64,000 nucleotides of DNA from positions 173,314,332-173,378,331 of the forward strand of contig CM056998.1 of NCBI GenBank assembly GCA_029891345.1. The letters run 5' to 3'. The translations under genes were made by a program, and so were the position numbers. Under the pieces are notes generated by a model. The model was not told the origin of the DNA. It made no database searches and saw nothing but the letters and a program-made list of their open reading frames with translations. Below, one piece after another: positions 34,811 through 45,105 of the stretch; position 1 is the first letter of the stretch; each line of letters starts with the position of its first letter. The DNA is from Dryococelus australis. Its lineage: Eukaryota; Arthropoda; Insecta; Phasmatodea; Phasmatidae.

Positions 34811-35058
34811 TAATTAAACAATGTTGTATGCCCTACCTAAGTAATAATTAAACAATGTTGTATGCCCTACCTAAGTAATAATTAAACAATGTTGTATGCC
34901 CTACCTAAGTAATAATTAAACAATGTTGTATGCCCTACCTAAGTAATAATTAAACAATGTTGTATGCCCTACCTAAGTAATAATTAAACAATGTTGTATG
35001 CCCTACCTAAGTAATAATTAAACAATGTTGTATGCCCTACCTAAGTAATAATTAAATA
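34811..35058. repeat. 34-bp tandem array, about 7.3 copies
   Basis: The unit taattaaacaatgttgtatg plus ccctacctaagtaa repeats from 34811 at exactly 34-bp steps (34845, 34879, 34913, 34947, 34981, 35015), with a last partial unit at 35049. Units look identical by eye, so the expansion is recent or maintained. Confidence 0.95.
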
Positions 35059-35404
35059 TCACAAGTAATGGCAAAAATAATCCAATATTACGTTCAACTC
35101 TCCATAAAGAATGCGTATCCAATCTTGCAAAATAATAACTTTTTTCATTATAAAATGTAAGTATGTTCGCTGATATAAACGTGAACTTCCGAGTCGATTT
35201 ATACAAGTTCTGTAAGCGAGTCTCAAGACGATTTGGAAGACATATGTCAGTTCGTTGTTCTTATACTTGCACAGTTCCAAATAAAAATGGTATTCTTTGT
35301 CACGTCTAAAATATGATATTAACCTGTGCCTGAAATAGTTACCACACAGAGGGCGATCCCGAGTGTAGCTCGGGCAAAGCAACTATGGGAAAATCTCAGT
35401 TCTT

Positions 35405-35645
35405 GGGGGCCGTGGTGGTATAGCGGTCAGACTGGTCGCCTCCCACCTCGCCAAACCGCGTATCTCCCGGATTTTCGCAAGTGAGAATCGTGACGGGCGA
35501 TGTAGCTGGTCTGCTATTTTTCTCGGTGATCTCCCGCTTTCCCCACCTTAACATTCCCTCTCTGCTACATACTCACCTTACTTCACCCTCATCGGCTCTC
35601 AAAACCTCATTGTTAAGAGCCGCCCAAATCAAGCCACTCAAATCT
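35405..35645 (+). mobile_element. tRNA-derived SINE, family 1, diverged
   Basis: ggccgtggtggtatagcggt heads the copy. The usual B box is degraded and about 15 bp of the head is lost, but the body (tctcccggattttcgcaag, tgagaatcgtgacgggcgat, ctcatcggctctcaaaacctc) and tail (gttaagagccgcccaaatc) are clear. Confidence 0.85.
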
Positions 35646-35752
35646 CATCTCCTAGAAGACAAAAAAAAACCCCACAAATATGGTTCCGTTGTTTTCCTAA
35701 TTTTTATCGTCTTTTTCCGATACCTCTCCATCTCGTCAACAGCCATCGTCGT

Positions 35753-36123
35753 AAAGGCTGCTCACGATATGGTCAGCACTTTTAAAATCAACCTTAGAAA
35801 AATATCACTGCTTCTGCCTGGCATATATTTTAACGGACGCTCTGAGTGGCATGCGCTCAGTCAAAATGGTAACCATCTGTGATAACTTAAATTATTAATT
35901 TCGCTTTATGTTATTTTTTAATACATCTAAGGTATAAAATGAGCAGATTCATAAATATTTACTTTTCTTATAATCTCACAATTTCACTTGACCGACGCGT
36001 GACTAAAGTGATGCGGCTTATGGCAATATTAATTTCACATAAGGCAGAAGAATACACAACGTGCATAGAAGTAGATTTTAATCAGGGCTTTCAAAAATGT
36101 TCATTTTTCCGTAAACAGTATAT
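35753..36123 (-). mobile_element. MITE family B1, internally shortened
   Basis: Tips aaggctgctcacgatatggt and tttttccgtaaacagtata with the B1 interior in reverse. About 50 bp present in other copies (around the gatgggaagtagttcc landmark) is missing. Confidence 0.8.
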
Positions 36124-36344
36124 AAATATAATACCGAATTTTCGTACACTCACGCAAATGAAAGCGTTGGATTGTACATCATGTTAAGTAGGAAATAACT
36201 TTTGATTGGAGTATGGTCAACTTGTCTATCCATTGGCAGACAACCAGACAGGAACAAAAGTTGATTAGTGCAGTTACGGTATCAGGTGTAGTTTGGTCCA
36301 ATAAGGTAGCAGTCGTCAGCATAGGAATCTCGCTTCTAGCTTGT

Positions 36345-36560
36345 GAAGAATGTCTCTAACCGCAGAGTAGAGAAGTTCAAAGAGAAAAAATTGCGTCATG
36401 GTTTCTTTGTTGTGGGCGTGCCCATTGTCTGATTGCCTGCGAGCGGCTCTGTGGAAGGGGCCTCGTGTCTGATTGGTCACCGCATACTGCGCAAAGTCCC
36501 CTATTGGCTCCGCTGCCAACTGGTGAGTTGGTTACCAGTAGGGACACCAGAATTTAGCGA
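36345..36560 (+). repeat. Dispersed repeat F, copy 3
   Basis: Shares ccgcagagtagagaagttca with 57335 (ccacagagtagaaagaacac) and ctgattggtcaccgcatactg and tattggct with 24150-24180. It is followed by a tip seen elsewhere (gcgaaaatatttccgcacat, gctagatttcaatatc) at 48610-48660 and 52350-52385. Confidence 0.5.
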
Positions 36561-36753
36561 AAATATTTCCGCACATGCTAGATTTCAATATCCCTTTTCC
36601 TTATTGGCAGCGTGTCTTTGTGAGAAAACATTTTCTTACTTGCCTGTCCAATCAGAACTAGGCAATTCCGATATTGTACGTCTGTGATTCGAGGGGAGAC
36701 GACTGCTCGGCACATTGATCATCCAATCAAGAAAGTGGATACGAGCTGAAGTA

Positions 36754-37023
36754 TTATAACTGAATTTCGCGGGTTCATTTCTAGACAAGTTGGAATTCAC
36801 ACACACGTACGTTCATTTTGCGTTTGTAATTCATCGATGTGTGTTTTGACACCTCCTGGAGATAAATAAGCCAATAACAAACATGCAATAAATTGTGCGC
36901 CCAACCACCGCCTTTTAATACCACAACAATCGACCAATAAACAGTTGATATCTGTATGAGAGTATATAAGACTGTGAAGTCTAGCCTACAGGTCACTGAA
37001 CTCGCGAATTTCTCGGATCTCTA
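36754..37023 (+). mobile_element. MITE family A
   Basis: Left region ctgaatttcgcgggttcatt and right end aggtcactgaactcgcgaat then ttctcggatctcta are the imperfect TIRs. The interior is more diverged than in other copies (ttttgacacctcctggaga is shared). Confidence 0.7.
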
Positions 37024-37029
37024 GTTATG

Positions 37030-37312
37030 GGATACAAATTGTCGTGAAATCATTTCGCGATTCCCATGTGTCTCTACGTACCAGGCGCACGTTGGGCGAA
37101 CGGAGTTCCACCATTTTGCTGGCAAGTGACGCAATTTCGCCGGTGTGCGCAGCTGGAGTTAGTTCGCGATGAACGCGTCTGTTCCAACTCTGTATTGTTG
37201 AGTCCTGTGTGCTCTGTTTTCAATCCTAAAGATGTTAAGCCCCGCCTCCCAAACGCCTGCTCGGTGCCTATTCCAGGAAACAGGGGCTGGCGAAGGCGTT
37301 TTTGCATGTGTT
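37030..37312. other. Unassigned GC-richer stretch
   Basis: 37090-37160 resembles part of repeat F and 505-560 (gcgaacggagttccaccatt). Overlapping frames on both strands (94-130 codons, partly inside the next element) lack a recognisable domain. Confidence 0.3.
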
Positions 37313-37314
37313 TG

Positions 37315-39045
37315 AGAGTTATATGGACCTGCACGTTTTTTGTGAAGTAGTTGTTTGCGCGAATACGCGTATCTCGGCAAAAAATAAATGTTCCGTAAAT
37401 ACGACTTTTTGTCAGAACAGATAAAGAAAACATTTATATATGTCAATATTTTACTTTTGTCATATTTAGTATATTCTTGGAGAAAAAAATTCGTGAAGAT
37501 GTCAAATATCGCATTTTTAAAACTTCCCTGTGCAGTTTCCTTAAACGGCAATAGAAAAGTACAAATATACGGATGCAGTTTGATATATGGGCTTTCATCG
37601 CGTGTAATAAAACCCTACTGCAATGCTGGATTTACATTGGCGTGACAGGCGCGACGCGACGGAAGTAACGCTTCACCCAATCACTGAGGAGTATTTTGTG
37701 ACGTCTACGTCAACGCGACAGAAATCTCGGGTGCGATGGATTTTCTAAATATAAATAATTTCTAATTTAGTCGCGTCGCGGACGCGACATGCATCAATAA
37801 ACGAGCGTCATTACTTGTAAGTGTGTGGTGGCAATGCTAAGTTGGTCACATTCGTAATAACATGCGATTATATTATTTTGTTGGTGGTGTCGGAATATTT
37901 TATCTGTAGTTAATTATTTTTAATTTGCTTTCTTTAAGCGTAGTTGGTTGTAGGTGCCGCTATAGTGAGTTTTCTTGAGTGAAGTGTAATATTAATCGGT
38001 ACAAGTTTAATGCTTCTTCAAACTGTGGTTTCAGGAAAAGTGCGCTGTGTTGATTTTACTGAACGATTATGTAAATAAATTATCTAATGCTAGTGACGAA
38101 GAAACGCGATTTTAGTAAAGTTAACTTTTGAGGATTTCCATAGTAAAACACGTGTTCAAAGGGTTACGAAGTCTCAAAAGCTGCACTTTCAACACTTGTA
38201 GTGTGTAAATATGTTTTTGTTTACCTGCATCGTGAATTCAACGAGCGTAAGGTCAACTTCGGACAAAGTGTGTGTACGTGTTTGTATTGCTGCATCTGTA
38301 CGAATTCTAACAGCGGCGTATCACTTTTTTTTTTAAGTAGAAATTTTCACAGTTGCAATAATTTGAATGTTATTTCCATGCGAACAAAATTTTCAACTTC
38401 ATCATCAAAAGAACATGCTACTCAAAATGCCACTGCCGTCTCACGAAAGACGTAAAACTAAAGCCCCCATCCCCTCCCTGTTTCCTTTTTCCACATCGAA
38501 ATAAAATAAGCAGAACCCATGCAAACATAACTCGTCAATAGTAAAACAGGTTGGAATATGCCAACCTGTCTATAATATCCTACTTTCCTATAGTTAGACC
38601 CCTACTATTTTTTCCAACTGGAAAATTATAAAACATAAAACATTCATGTAATTGTTTGCACAGAGGTTGTTTGTGTTTATACTTTCAAGTAAAGTTATTC
38701 TTCTTCATTCCTTCTCGTAAATACAAAGATGGCCTTCTGGAACATTTTCGTATTTTCAGCCATTAGTAGTCAAAATAGTGTTTTTGGTGTCGTGTCGCCT
38801 TACAGTGTTTTCATTACAACCACAAAATTCAGTGATATCACACCTGTTGCGTCGCATCTGTCGCATCGCGCCTGTAGCGCCAATGTAACGCCAGCATTAC
38901 AGATGTAATTTACATAGTACAGCGTCACGGCGGAAACACTTCACGCCTTGCGCCTAGGAGCGATGAGACACTAGGCGTGCGTGTTAGTGTCGCCCGTATT
39001 GGTCCCTCGCTTCTTGATCTTGGACACTCAGCTCCAACCAACTCT
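37315..39045. mobile_element. MITE family H, copy 1, interrupted by element J
   Basis: 37330-37620 and 38899-39040 together match the uninterrupted copy at 41562-42019 (gtatctcggcaaaaaataaa; gcagtttccttaa(a/g)cgg; ctttcatcgcgtg(t/c)aataaaa; gtgtcgcccgtattgg; tcttgatcttggac). The tips agagttatatggacctg and its inverse agagttggttggagctg form an imperfect TIR. Net length without the insert is about 455 bp. Confidence 0.75.
37621..38899. mobile_element. Element J, 1.28 kb copy nested in MITE H
   Basis: Tips AATGCTGGATTTACATTGGC and (inverse) AATGCTGGCGTTACATTGGC form TIRs of nearly 40 bp, followed by CpG-rich subterminal repeats (caggcgcgacgcgac; inverse caggcgcgatgcgac). The corresponding empty site is visible at about 41866-41882 in the second H copy. 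The interior is AT-rich with one 84-codon frame (38201-38455) that has no known domain, so the element is non-autonomous or decayed. The 368-bp element at 21782 is a shorter relative. Confidence 0.8.
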
Positions 39046-39054
39046 TTAATTATA

Positions 39055-41556
39055 CAGGATTATTACAAATGATTCATCGGGTTTTAAAAATCTGTAATTC
39101 ATGAACTATTTATTTTAAAGGTTCGTGCTAACCACCAAACAAAAAAAATTCACAAAGTTTTTTCATGCGAGTCTAAACTTCCTTTTTATCACACCAGGTG
39201 ACAGCACTAGTTCAGTTCACAAAATGCGACATATCAACAGAAAGCGTTCCGTGTTTTGGAATATGCAAGATGTTTATCGGTTGTTACCGGTGCAGCGTGT
39301 GTTCCGATGGCATAACCACACAGAACCACCAGGTGACCAGAGCGTTCTGCGATGGTATCGTCAGTTCCAGGAGACAGGATGCTTGTGTAAAGGTGAGAGC
39401 ACAGTGCGGTCAGGTGTTTATAACGAAATTGCGGAGAGAGTGAGGGGAAGTTATGTGTGTGGCCCACGACAATCAACCAACCGAGCAAGTCGGGAGCTTG
39501 GGATTCCTCAGCCGACTGTGTAGAAGATTTTGCGACGACGGTTACAACTTAAACCGTACCGCTTGCAGTTGTTGCAACACTTGCATCCAGAAGATTACGC
39601 TATCAGGGTTGAATTTTGTGAGCACATGCAGGAAGCTATGCAGGAAGATGAATTTGCCACACCGAAGCGCTGCTTCAAGTCTGACACGCGTGTCAATTAG
39701 TAATATCCAGCAATATTGTGTTAGTACTCCTGTCCTGCCAAAGACTGTCCTGCCTGAACGATTTATTGTTCGTCCCGCCAGCTGGTGAAATGTGTGATGC
39801 CTACAATTTTATGGAGGACGATTAAATGATACTATTATGGGGTTGGGGGGTTTACAGAGCTACATAACTTTAAGAACTTGGTTAGCAAGTCTGCTTGGTT
39901 ATTTGCCACATCTGTATTTGGTAGCCCAGATTAATAAACTGTTATTTGGTTTGGAAAGGTGTAACGATTTGAAGAGGCAATATTTTCGCTGCTGAAAAAG
40001 GTACTTTGTTTTCCTTCACCCCCACCCCCTCCCCCCCTTTTTACCCTTCGGGGTAGGCTCACGTCTAAACGCTTCCAAATTCTGAGTTATACTGAAGAGA
40101 GGCGCGGGGCGCTCCTGGCGTGGCCGAGCGCTGTCTGGTGGCTACTACTGGCAACAAGTTCAGCCTCGCACACTCTGGCACCTTCCATACGCCTCTCTGC
40201 TATTCCCGCCGCCTCCTTAATCTTCCAGAGCCGAGTTTCGCGTATAAATGTTAATCCCCAGTCCGAGCAAGTGTGCAGTGTTCCTCACGGAGTTGCGCGG
40301 GCTGGCCGACGATAGATCATGTCTACACCACTTCGTACTTCGGGATTTCAGCATGCTAGACTTATTTTCGCTTAATATGAGTACACAAGTTAAGTATTGC
40401 AATGAATGTAGTTGTTGTTATGCTGGTGGCAGAGTTTCCCTTTTAGTAGGTGTTTTTTGTGTATATGGATTTTTGTAGGGAAATGTTTCTTCACTGTTTT
40501 GCTTGTGTGAATTTTGAATATGATATTTTGTGGGAATGGTTGTAAGACGTGGTTTCTTCCTTCTTTTTTTTATTGGCGTGTTGTAGAAATGGTTTCCTGG
40601 ACTACGATTTGCCAAAGTAATTTTATTGCCAAGGAGTTTAGTGGATAATTTATGGTGTGCCTTTATGCTCATGGTAAGTGTAATTAGGGTTTTTGCTCCT
40701 TCCCAATGGTATTCTTGAGATTAGTATTCCATGATGTACTTTTTAGTGAATCATCAGGCGTACTTTACTTTTGAAGTTGTAATGGTGCTTGCTTTACTCA
40801 GGGAGTCATTTTAACTTTTTTAATGGGATTTCACAAGTGTTTATTCAGGTTGGGTGATTTCTCAAGATATATTTATATTGCTGTTTTTCTGTTTGTTCCA
40901 GTGCATGTGTATTCTCTCCTCCCCCTAGTTCACCGATTGGTAGCAAGCAACAGAAATTTACCAATGCAATTCATATTTATTTCAAATCTAGTTGCAAAGT
41001 TGCTGTTCTGGTTGATAATGTATAGATGGGCTTCAATATATTTGTATTGATTTTGGAATTTTTGTGTCCATACTTTCTTGATTTTTTTTTTAATGGTGTG
41101 CGGTCCTTCTCCTCCTTTAATGGTGCGCGTCGCCACCTCAACAATGAACTCCCACGCCGCTGGATGGGACGCTGTTGTCGGGATGACTTGACGTTGTCCA
41201 GATAGCCGCCCCGGTCTCCCGACCTTACACCGTCTGATTTCTTTCTTTGTGGATACGAGAAAGACACTGTTTACGTGCTCCCATTGCCAACAACACTGCA
41301 TGAGCTCCGAAATCTCATTACCACAGCTGTCATGGCCATCGACAGGGACATGCTGCAACGCGTATGGAGCGAACTCTACTACCGATTGGATGTGTGTCGT
41401 GTGACGAAAGGAGCTCGTATTGAAAATTTGTAGAAATTTGTGAAATAAAAATTTGCACAGTTTCTGGTGGTTTCCATGCATTGCTCACAATTTTTTGACA
41501 AGTAGTTTGTGAATTACAACTTTCTAAAACCCGAAGAATCATTTGCAATAACCCCG
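39055..41556 (+). mobile_element. Mariner-type DNA transposon with a large internal insert, broken
   Basis: TIRs of about 45 bp (left CAGGATTATTACAAATGATT; inverse right CGGGGTTATTGCAAATGATT) are flanked by TA on both sides, the Tc1/mariner target duplication. The N-terminal transposase part (39222-39700) reads RVFRWHNHTEPPGDQSVLRW, the helix-turn-helix domain common in insect mariner-like proteins, then RASRELGIPQPTV, after which a TAG replaces the expected Trp of PTVWK; homology continues past it (LKPYRLQLLQHLHPEDYAIR). The C-terminal part (41095-41434) reads PPRSPDLTPSDFFLCGYEKD, with the third catalytic Asp in SPDLTPSD, and ends RLDVCRVTKGARIENL. Stops and frame shifts break it. Where about 250 bp is expected between the two parts there is about 1.4 kb. 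Confidence 0.85.
39740..41090. other. Foreign segment inside the mariner element
   Basis: The mariner reading is lost around 39740 and resumes near 41095, about 1.1-1.2 kb longer than the transposase needs. The inserted DNA includes a GC-rich patch (40090-40350, ggcgcggggcgctcctgg ... gagccgagtttcgcg) with ttcgcgtataaatgtt, a TATA-like box. It has no recognised protein and I could not find clear ends, so its class is unknown. Frames at 40823-41050 and 40418-40672 have no motif. Confidence 0.4.
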
Positions 41557-41561
41557 TACTA

Positions 41562-42019
41562 AGGGGACTGTGTACGATAACGTTTCCTGTGAAATCGTTG
41601 TTTGCTCGTAAACACGTATCTCGGTAAATAAAAGTTCTGCAAATACGAATTTTTGCCAGAAAGATAAAAATAAACTATTGCGTATGTCCCCATTGTTTTA
41701 ATTTTATCATATTAGATGTATTAATGGAGGAAAAAAATCCCCAAAAGGGGTGGAACACAGAATTTTTAAAGCTTGCCAATGCAGTTTCCTTGAGCGGTAA
41801 GAGAAAAATACAACGATACAGTCGTAGTTCAATCTGTGGTCTTTCATCGCGTGCAATAAAATCCCACGGCTACAGATCGGATTTGCACGGTACAGCATTA
41901 CGACGATAACACTGCACGGCTTGTGCGTAGGAGCGATGAGGCACTAGGCGGTGTGTGTTACTGTCGCCCGTATCGCTCCCTCGCTTCTTGACCTTGGACG
42001 CGCAGCTACATAGTCCCCT
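41562..42019. mobile_element. MITE family H, copy 2 (complete)
   Basis: TA|AGGGGACTGTGTACGATAAC on the left and CTACATAGTCCCCT|TA on the right form a TIR of about 14 bp with a perfect TA target duplication. 458 bp. It begins four bases after the mariner TA and ends a few bases before MITE B1. It supplies the empty-site comparison for element J. Confidence 0.85.
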
Positions 42020-42025
42020 TAATAC

Positions 42026-42701
42026 TATAGGCTATTTGCATTAAAAAGAGCACTTTGAAACCCTGATTTATGATCTACTTGTTTGCACGTTGTGTACTAT
42101 TCCGCCTTATGTAGAATTAGCATTGCCAAGTGCCTCATCACTTTATTCATGCGTCGGCCAAGTGAAACGTAGTAAATAGATGTAAGCTAGAAGTCTGGTC
42201 ATTTTTACACTTCGACGGAATAAAAAAAAATATTTAAAAAATACAGGGAAATAAATAATTTAAGTCATCACTAGAGACCCGAAAAATTTGCAGATTCATT
42301 TTGGGACAAGCTAGAATACAAAATATATGTGTTTATACAACTTTAGCCAATGATCCACTGGGCGTTTGACAGCTCCTATAGAACGGTGGCTCAATCGTCT
42401 CTTTCCACTTCGACAGCAGGAAACCAATGCACAGTTAACATCGATATATCTGTACATAAGACTGTAGAGTCTAGCCTGCAGGTCATTGAACTCACGAATT
42501 TTGCATGTCTCGAGTATCACATATGGTTACCTAACAATTTTTATTCTAAGTTTAGGTATAAAATTACTTGCCCTCCATCGTTACCGACTTTAATGGGCAC
42601 ATGTCACTCAGTGCGCCAGTCAAAATATATGCAGGCAAGGGTAGTGCCTTTTTTTATAAGATTGATTTCAAAAGTTCTCACTTTATGGTGAACAGCCTTT
42701 A
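42026..42701 (+). mobile_element. MITE family B1 interrupted by MITE A
   Basis: Left part 42026-42271 (tataggctatttgcattaaa, attccgccttatgtag, ttcatgcgtcggccaagtg) and right part 42516-42701 (tggttacctaacaattttt, tgggcacatgtcactcagtg, tttatggtgaacagccttta) are the two halves of one B1 element. They are separated by a complete MITE A. Confidence 0.85.
42272..42515 (+). mobile_element. MITE family A nested in MITE B1
   Basis: tagagacccgaaaaatttgc at the left and gaactcacgaattttgcatg then tctcga at the right are the TIRs. The sequence ATCAC occurs on both sides and may be the target duplication. The 113-codon frame at 42350-42691 spans the junction of two transposons and is not a gene. Confidence 0.8.
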
Positions 42702-42890
42702 GCAAATATCAAAATATCACAGGAGAATTCTTACTGGCGCTCTAACAATTAAGGCTTATTCAAAAAGTACTTAATGAATACTAAATTTTTTATATTTTTA
42801 TATGATAACTGATATCGTTTGTAAACAAATATCTGTTCTTATAAATTCCAGAAATACTGTATCATTCAACAAGCAGAATTTAAAATTTTA

Positions 42891-43505
42891 ACCAATCCAG
42901 ACTCAGTGTGCACAAATGTGTACCTTAAGCACGTGAATGTAATTTATGGTTTGTACTGCACACTGCGAAGCTCAACGACAACTGATGTTCTGTGGGTAAA
43001 CGATTCGCAAACATTCTCAATCGTCTACATCGTAATTGGTTAATTTAACTGTAGCCGGATATATAGCATACAGCTCATTGGCGGTGAAAACAAAACAAGT
43101 GTTTTGTAGACTTAGGTACACAACGTATCATACAATTTTTCGTTTACAACACTTGAAACCGTAATTCAAAGTAGTTCTAAAAGCATTTAAAAAAAAAAAT
43201 TAAAAATAATGTTTCACCCATTCAGATCCAGTGTACACAATTGTGTACATTACGCAGGTCTAAGTAATTTAAGTACTGTACTGCACACTGTTAAGCTAGA
43301 TTACCAATAGTCTTACATGTGGGTAAATGACTCGCAAATCGTCTTACTGGCCTAGGTCATAATTGGTTCATATAACTGCAGCCGAACATATAACTTACAG
43401 CTCATTGATTGTAACAACAACAAAAAAATAAGTGTTTTGTCTACTTAAGAACAGCACTCATCATAAAATATTTTGTTTGCAACACCTGTACTGTAAATTA
43501 AAGTA
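42891..43505. repeat. Two diverged direct copies, about 325 bp apart
   Basis: Unit 1 starts at about 42891 (ccaatccagactcagtgtgc) and unit 2 at about 43215 (cccattcagatccagtgtac). Both then contain tgcacact, gtgggtaaa, gactcgcaaa/gattcgcaaa, cataattggtt/cgtaattggtt, acagctcattg and aagtgttttgt in the same order, ending with a gtttacaacac/gtttgcaacac motif. Near each start is a palindrome-like core (GTACACAATTGTGTAC, 16 bases, perfect in unit 2). No coding capacity. Confidence 0.75.
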
Positions 43506-43525
43506 AGGCCGAGATGATTAAATCG

Positions 43526-43784
43526 ATGAGTGAGTGAAGAGATTTGGACGGCTCTTGTAACATCGAGGTTTTGAGAGCCGATGAGGGTGTTTAAAGTGGG
43601 TATGTAGCAGCGCCGGAATGAGGGGGCTTGGGAAACGGGAGATCCCCGAGGAAAAAGCCCACTGGCCAACGGCATCGTCCGGCACGATTCCACATGCGGA
43701 AATCCGGAGTGACTCAGCCGGGGATTGAACACGGATCGCCTTGGTGGGAGCTGAGCAGGCTAACCACTTAGCCACCGCGGCCCC
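43526..43784 (-). mobile_element. tRNA-derived SINE, family 1, reversed, full length
   Basis: From tgagtgagtgaagagatttg (tail complement) to ctaaccacttagccaccgcg and gcccc (head complement). The A and B box complements are both recognisable. Confidence 0.9.
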
Positions 43785-43859
43785 TGATTAAATTGGTCTT
43801 CGCGGATTGATCCAACAACAAATTTCATAGATTTAGTGCGGGTTTATTGTTCCTGTCGG

Positions 43860-44490
43860 AGAATGTGACCCCTACAGCTTATTATTAGGTGTGTCATGTG
43901 ACCTCCCATAAACCACTTGCTCCTCCGCCGCTTTTGATGAAGGAGCACACGGAGGTCCGGCAGGTGCGACTGTGCACCACGCTAGGTCCTGGCGTGTCCA
44001 GAGGAGGTCCTGGCTGCTTGGCAGTATCGCGCTAGGTTCTGGTGTGTCCTGAGGAGGTTCTGGCAGTATCGCGATCCTGGAGAAGACGAGCCGCCGCTTG
44101 TGGCCGAAGGTATTGCGAGAGCAGCCCAGGGGTAGCTTTGTGCGCCACTCGCCGGCCTGAGATAGACGCTCGTCGCCGCCCCATTGTTCCCGTCGTCACG
44201 TGGGGTGGGTGGGTCTGACCCTTCCCCCCTCCTCCCGGAGGGGTTTGGGGGGCGATATGAATGATGGGGAGCCCGGGGATTAAAAGACAACCCCCCTTAC
44301 CCCCGGGGAAAGCCAACCCGCTCGCCACTGCCTCGCCGTCGCCATGGAGACTGCTGGAATGCAGACATTCCTGGCGCACCGCCCGCCTCATCAGCTCTTC
44401 CCGCTGCTCACATACATCACGTGGTTCGTGCGCCCGCCGCCAGGGGCTCTGCCCCTCCTCGCGCCGGCACGTGTTTCACGTTCCTCACGT
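43860..44490. other. GC-rich, CpG-rich block of unknown class
   Basis: About 600 bp strongly GC-rich within AT-rich flanks. It contains a roughly 52-bp direct duplication (43980-44085: gctaggt(c/t)ctgg(c/t)gtgtcc, gaggaggt(c/t)ctgg, cagtatcgcg). Open frames of 82-119 codons on both strands (for example minus 44032-44391, rich in Gly, Pro, Arg) reflect composition. It could be the 5' part of a non-LTR retrotransposon or an unrelated CpG island. No family motif was found. Confidence 0.35.
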
Positions 44491-44499
44491 GAATACGTC

Positions 44500-44855
44500 T
44501 ATAGTCCATTCACGATTACTTACAACTTTTCGCAAGACCTGCTGAGGTTCTACTTCCAGGATATTCCTCCACCTCATGCAAACAATACTTAACTGATCTT
44601 AGAAAATTACACCAAAGTGACAGCTCACCACATTCGTGCGCTCTCAGTGTAGTATTATTTTGCATTTAAGAACTATTTCTGACAAGGTATTTCCAACACA
44701 TCAATTTTATTTTTGTTTTTATTCATATTAATTACAAATGAGATAATTAGTTTGTAGATAAAATATATGTAGAAGTTCAATTTAATAAAATAAAAGTTTT
44801 TTTTTATGTTAACGTAAGTGTAAAACGCTTGTGATACATTACATTTTAAGAACCA
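44500..44855 (-). mobile_element. MITE family C, copy 3, reversed
   Basis: Tip tatagtccattcacgattac, then gaggttctacttccaggata, the (a/t)gtatta(t)tttgca and aagaactatttctgac landmarks, and gtgtaaaacgcttgtgatac near the far end, matching 17276-17705 and 20724-21162 in reverse. The far TIR is not clear. Confidence 0.7.
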
Positions 44856-44866
44856 ACAAATCACTA

Positions 44867-45105
44867 CAGACCTGCAAAATTCGCGTTATTATTAGACGAG
44901 ACGTTAGACTTAAAAAAGTTTTCCTTTATAATACGCGTCGTGATGGACCATTATCTATTGCAGTTCGCTCAGAAAAGGCGTGACTTAACATTTATGAAGC
45001 AACCAATGGGGAAATAACGCCGCCTCGAGTATACTCGTATATATTACTATGAACTTTAAACTTTATATATATAAAAAAAATCAACGCCAATTTTGCAGGT
45101 CCCTG
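44867..45105. mobile_element. Short TIR element, tip related to MITE A
   Basis: CAGACCTGCAAAATTCGCGT at the left and CCAATTTTGCAGGTCCCTG at the right are inverted copies over about 20 bases, 239 bp overall. The tip resembles the MITE A tip (TAGAGACCTGCAGAATTCGC at 55253), but the interior is different. Confidence 0.55.

Noticed and set aside
34811-35058. CRISPR array (34-bp repeats)
   Set aside because: The 34-bp units abut directly with no spacers; a simple tandem repeat.
35753-36187. Frames at 35481-35882 and 35939-36187
   Set aside because: They run through SINE family 1 and MITE B1 sequence.
40930-41481. 183-codon open frame on the minus strand
   Set aside because: It is antisense to the C-terminal half of the mariner transposase, which is clearly encoded on the plus strand.
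42350-42691. 113-codon plus-strand gene
   Set aside because: It crosses the junction between nested MITE A and MITE B1.
43982-44391. Gly/Pro/Arg-rich frames on both strands in the GC-rich block
   Set aside because: Composition-driven; no reverse transcriptase, gag-like zinc knuckle or host domain is visible.
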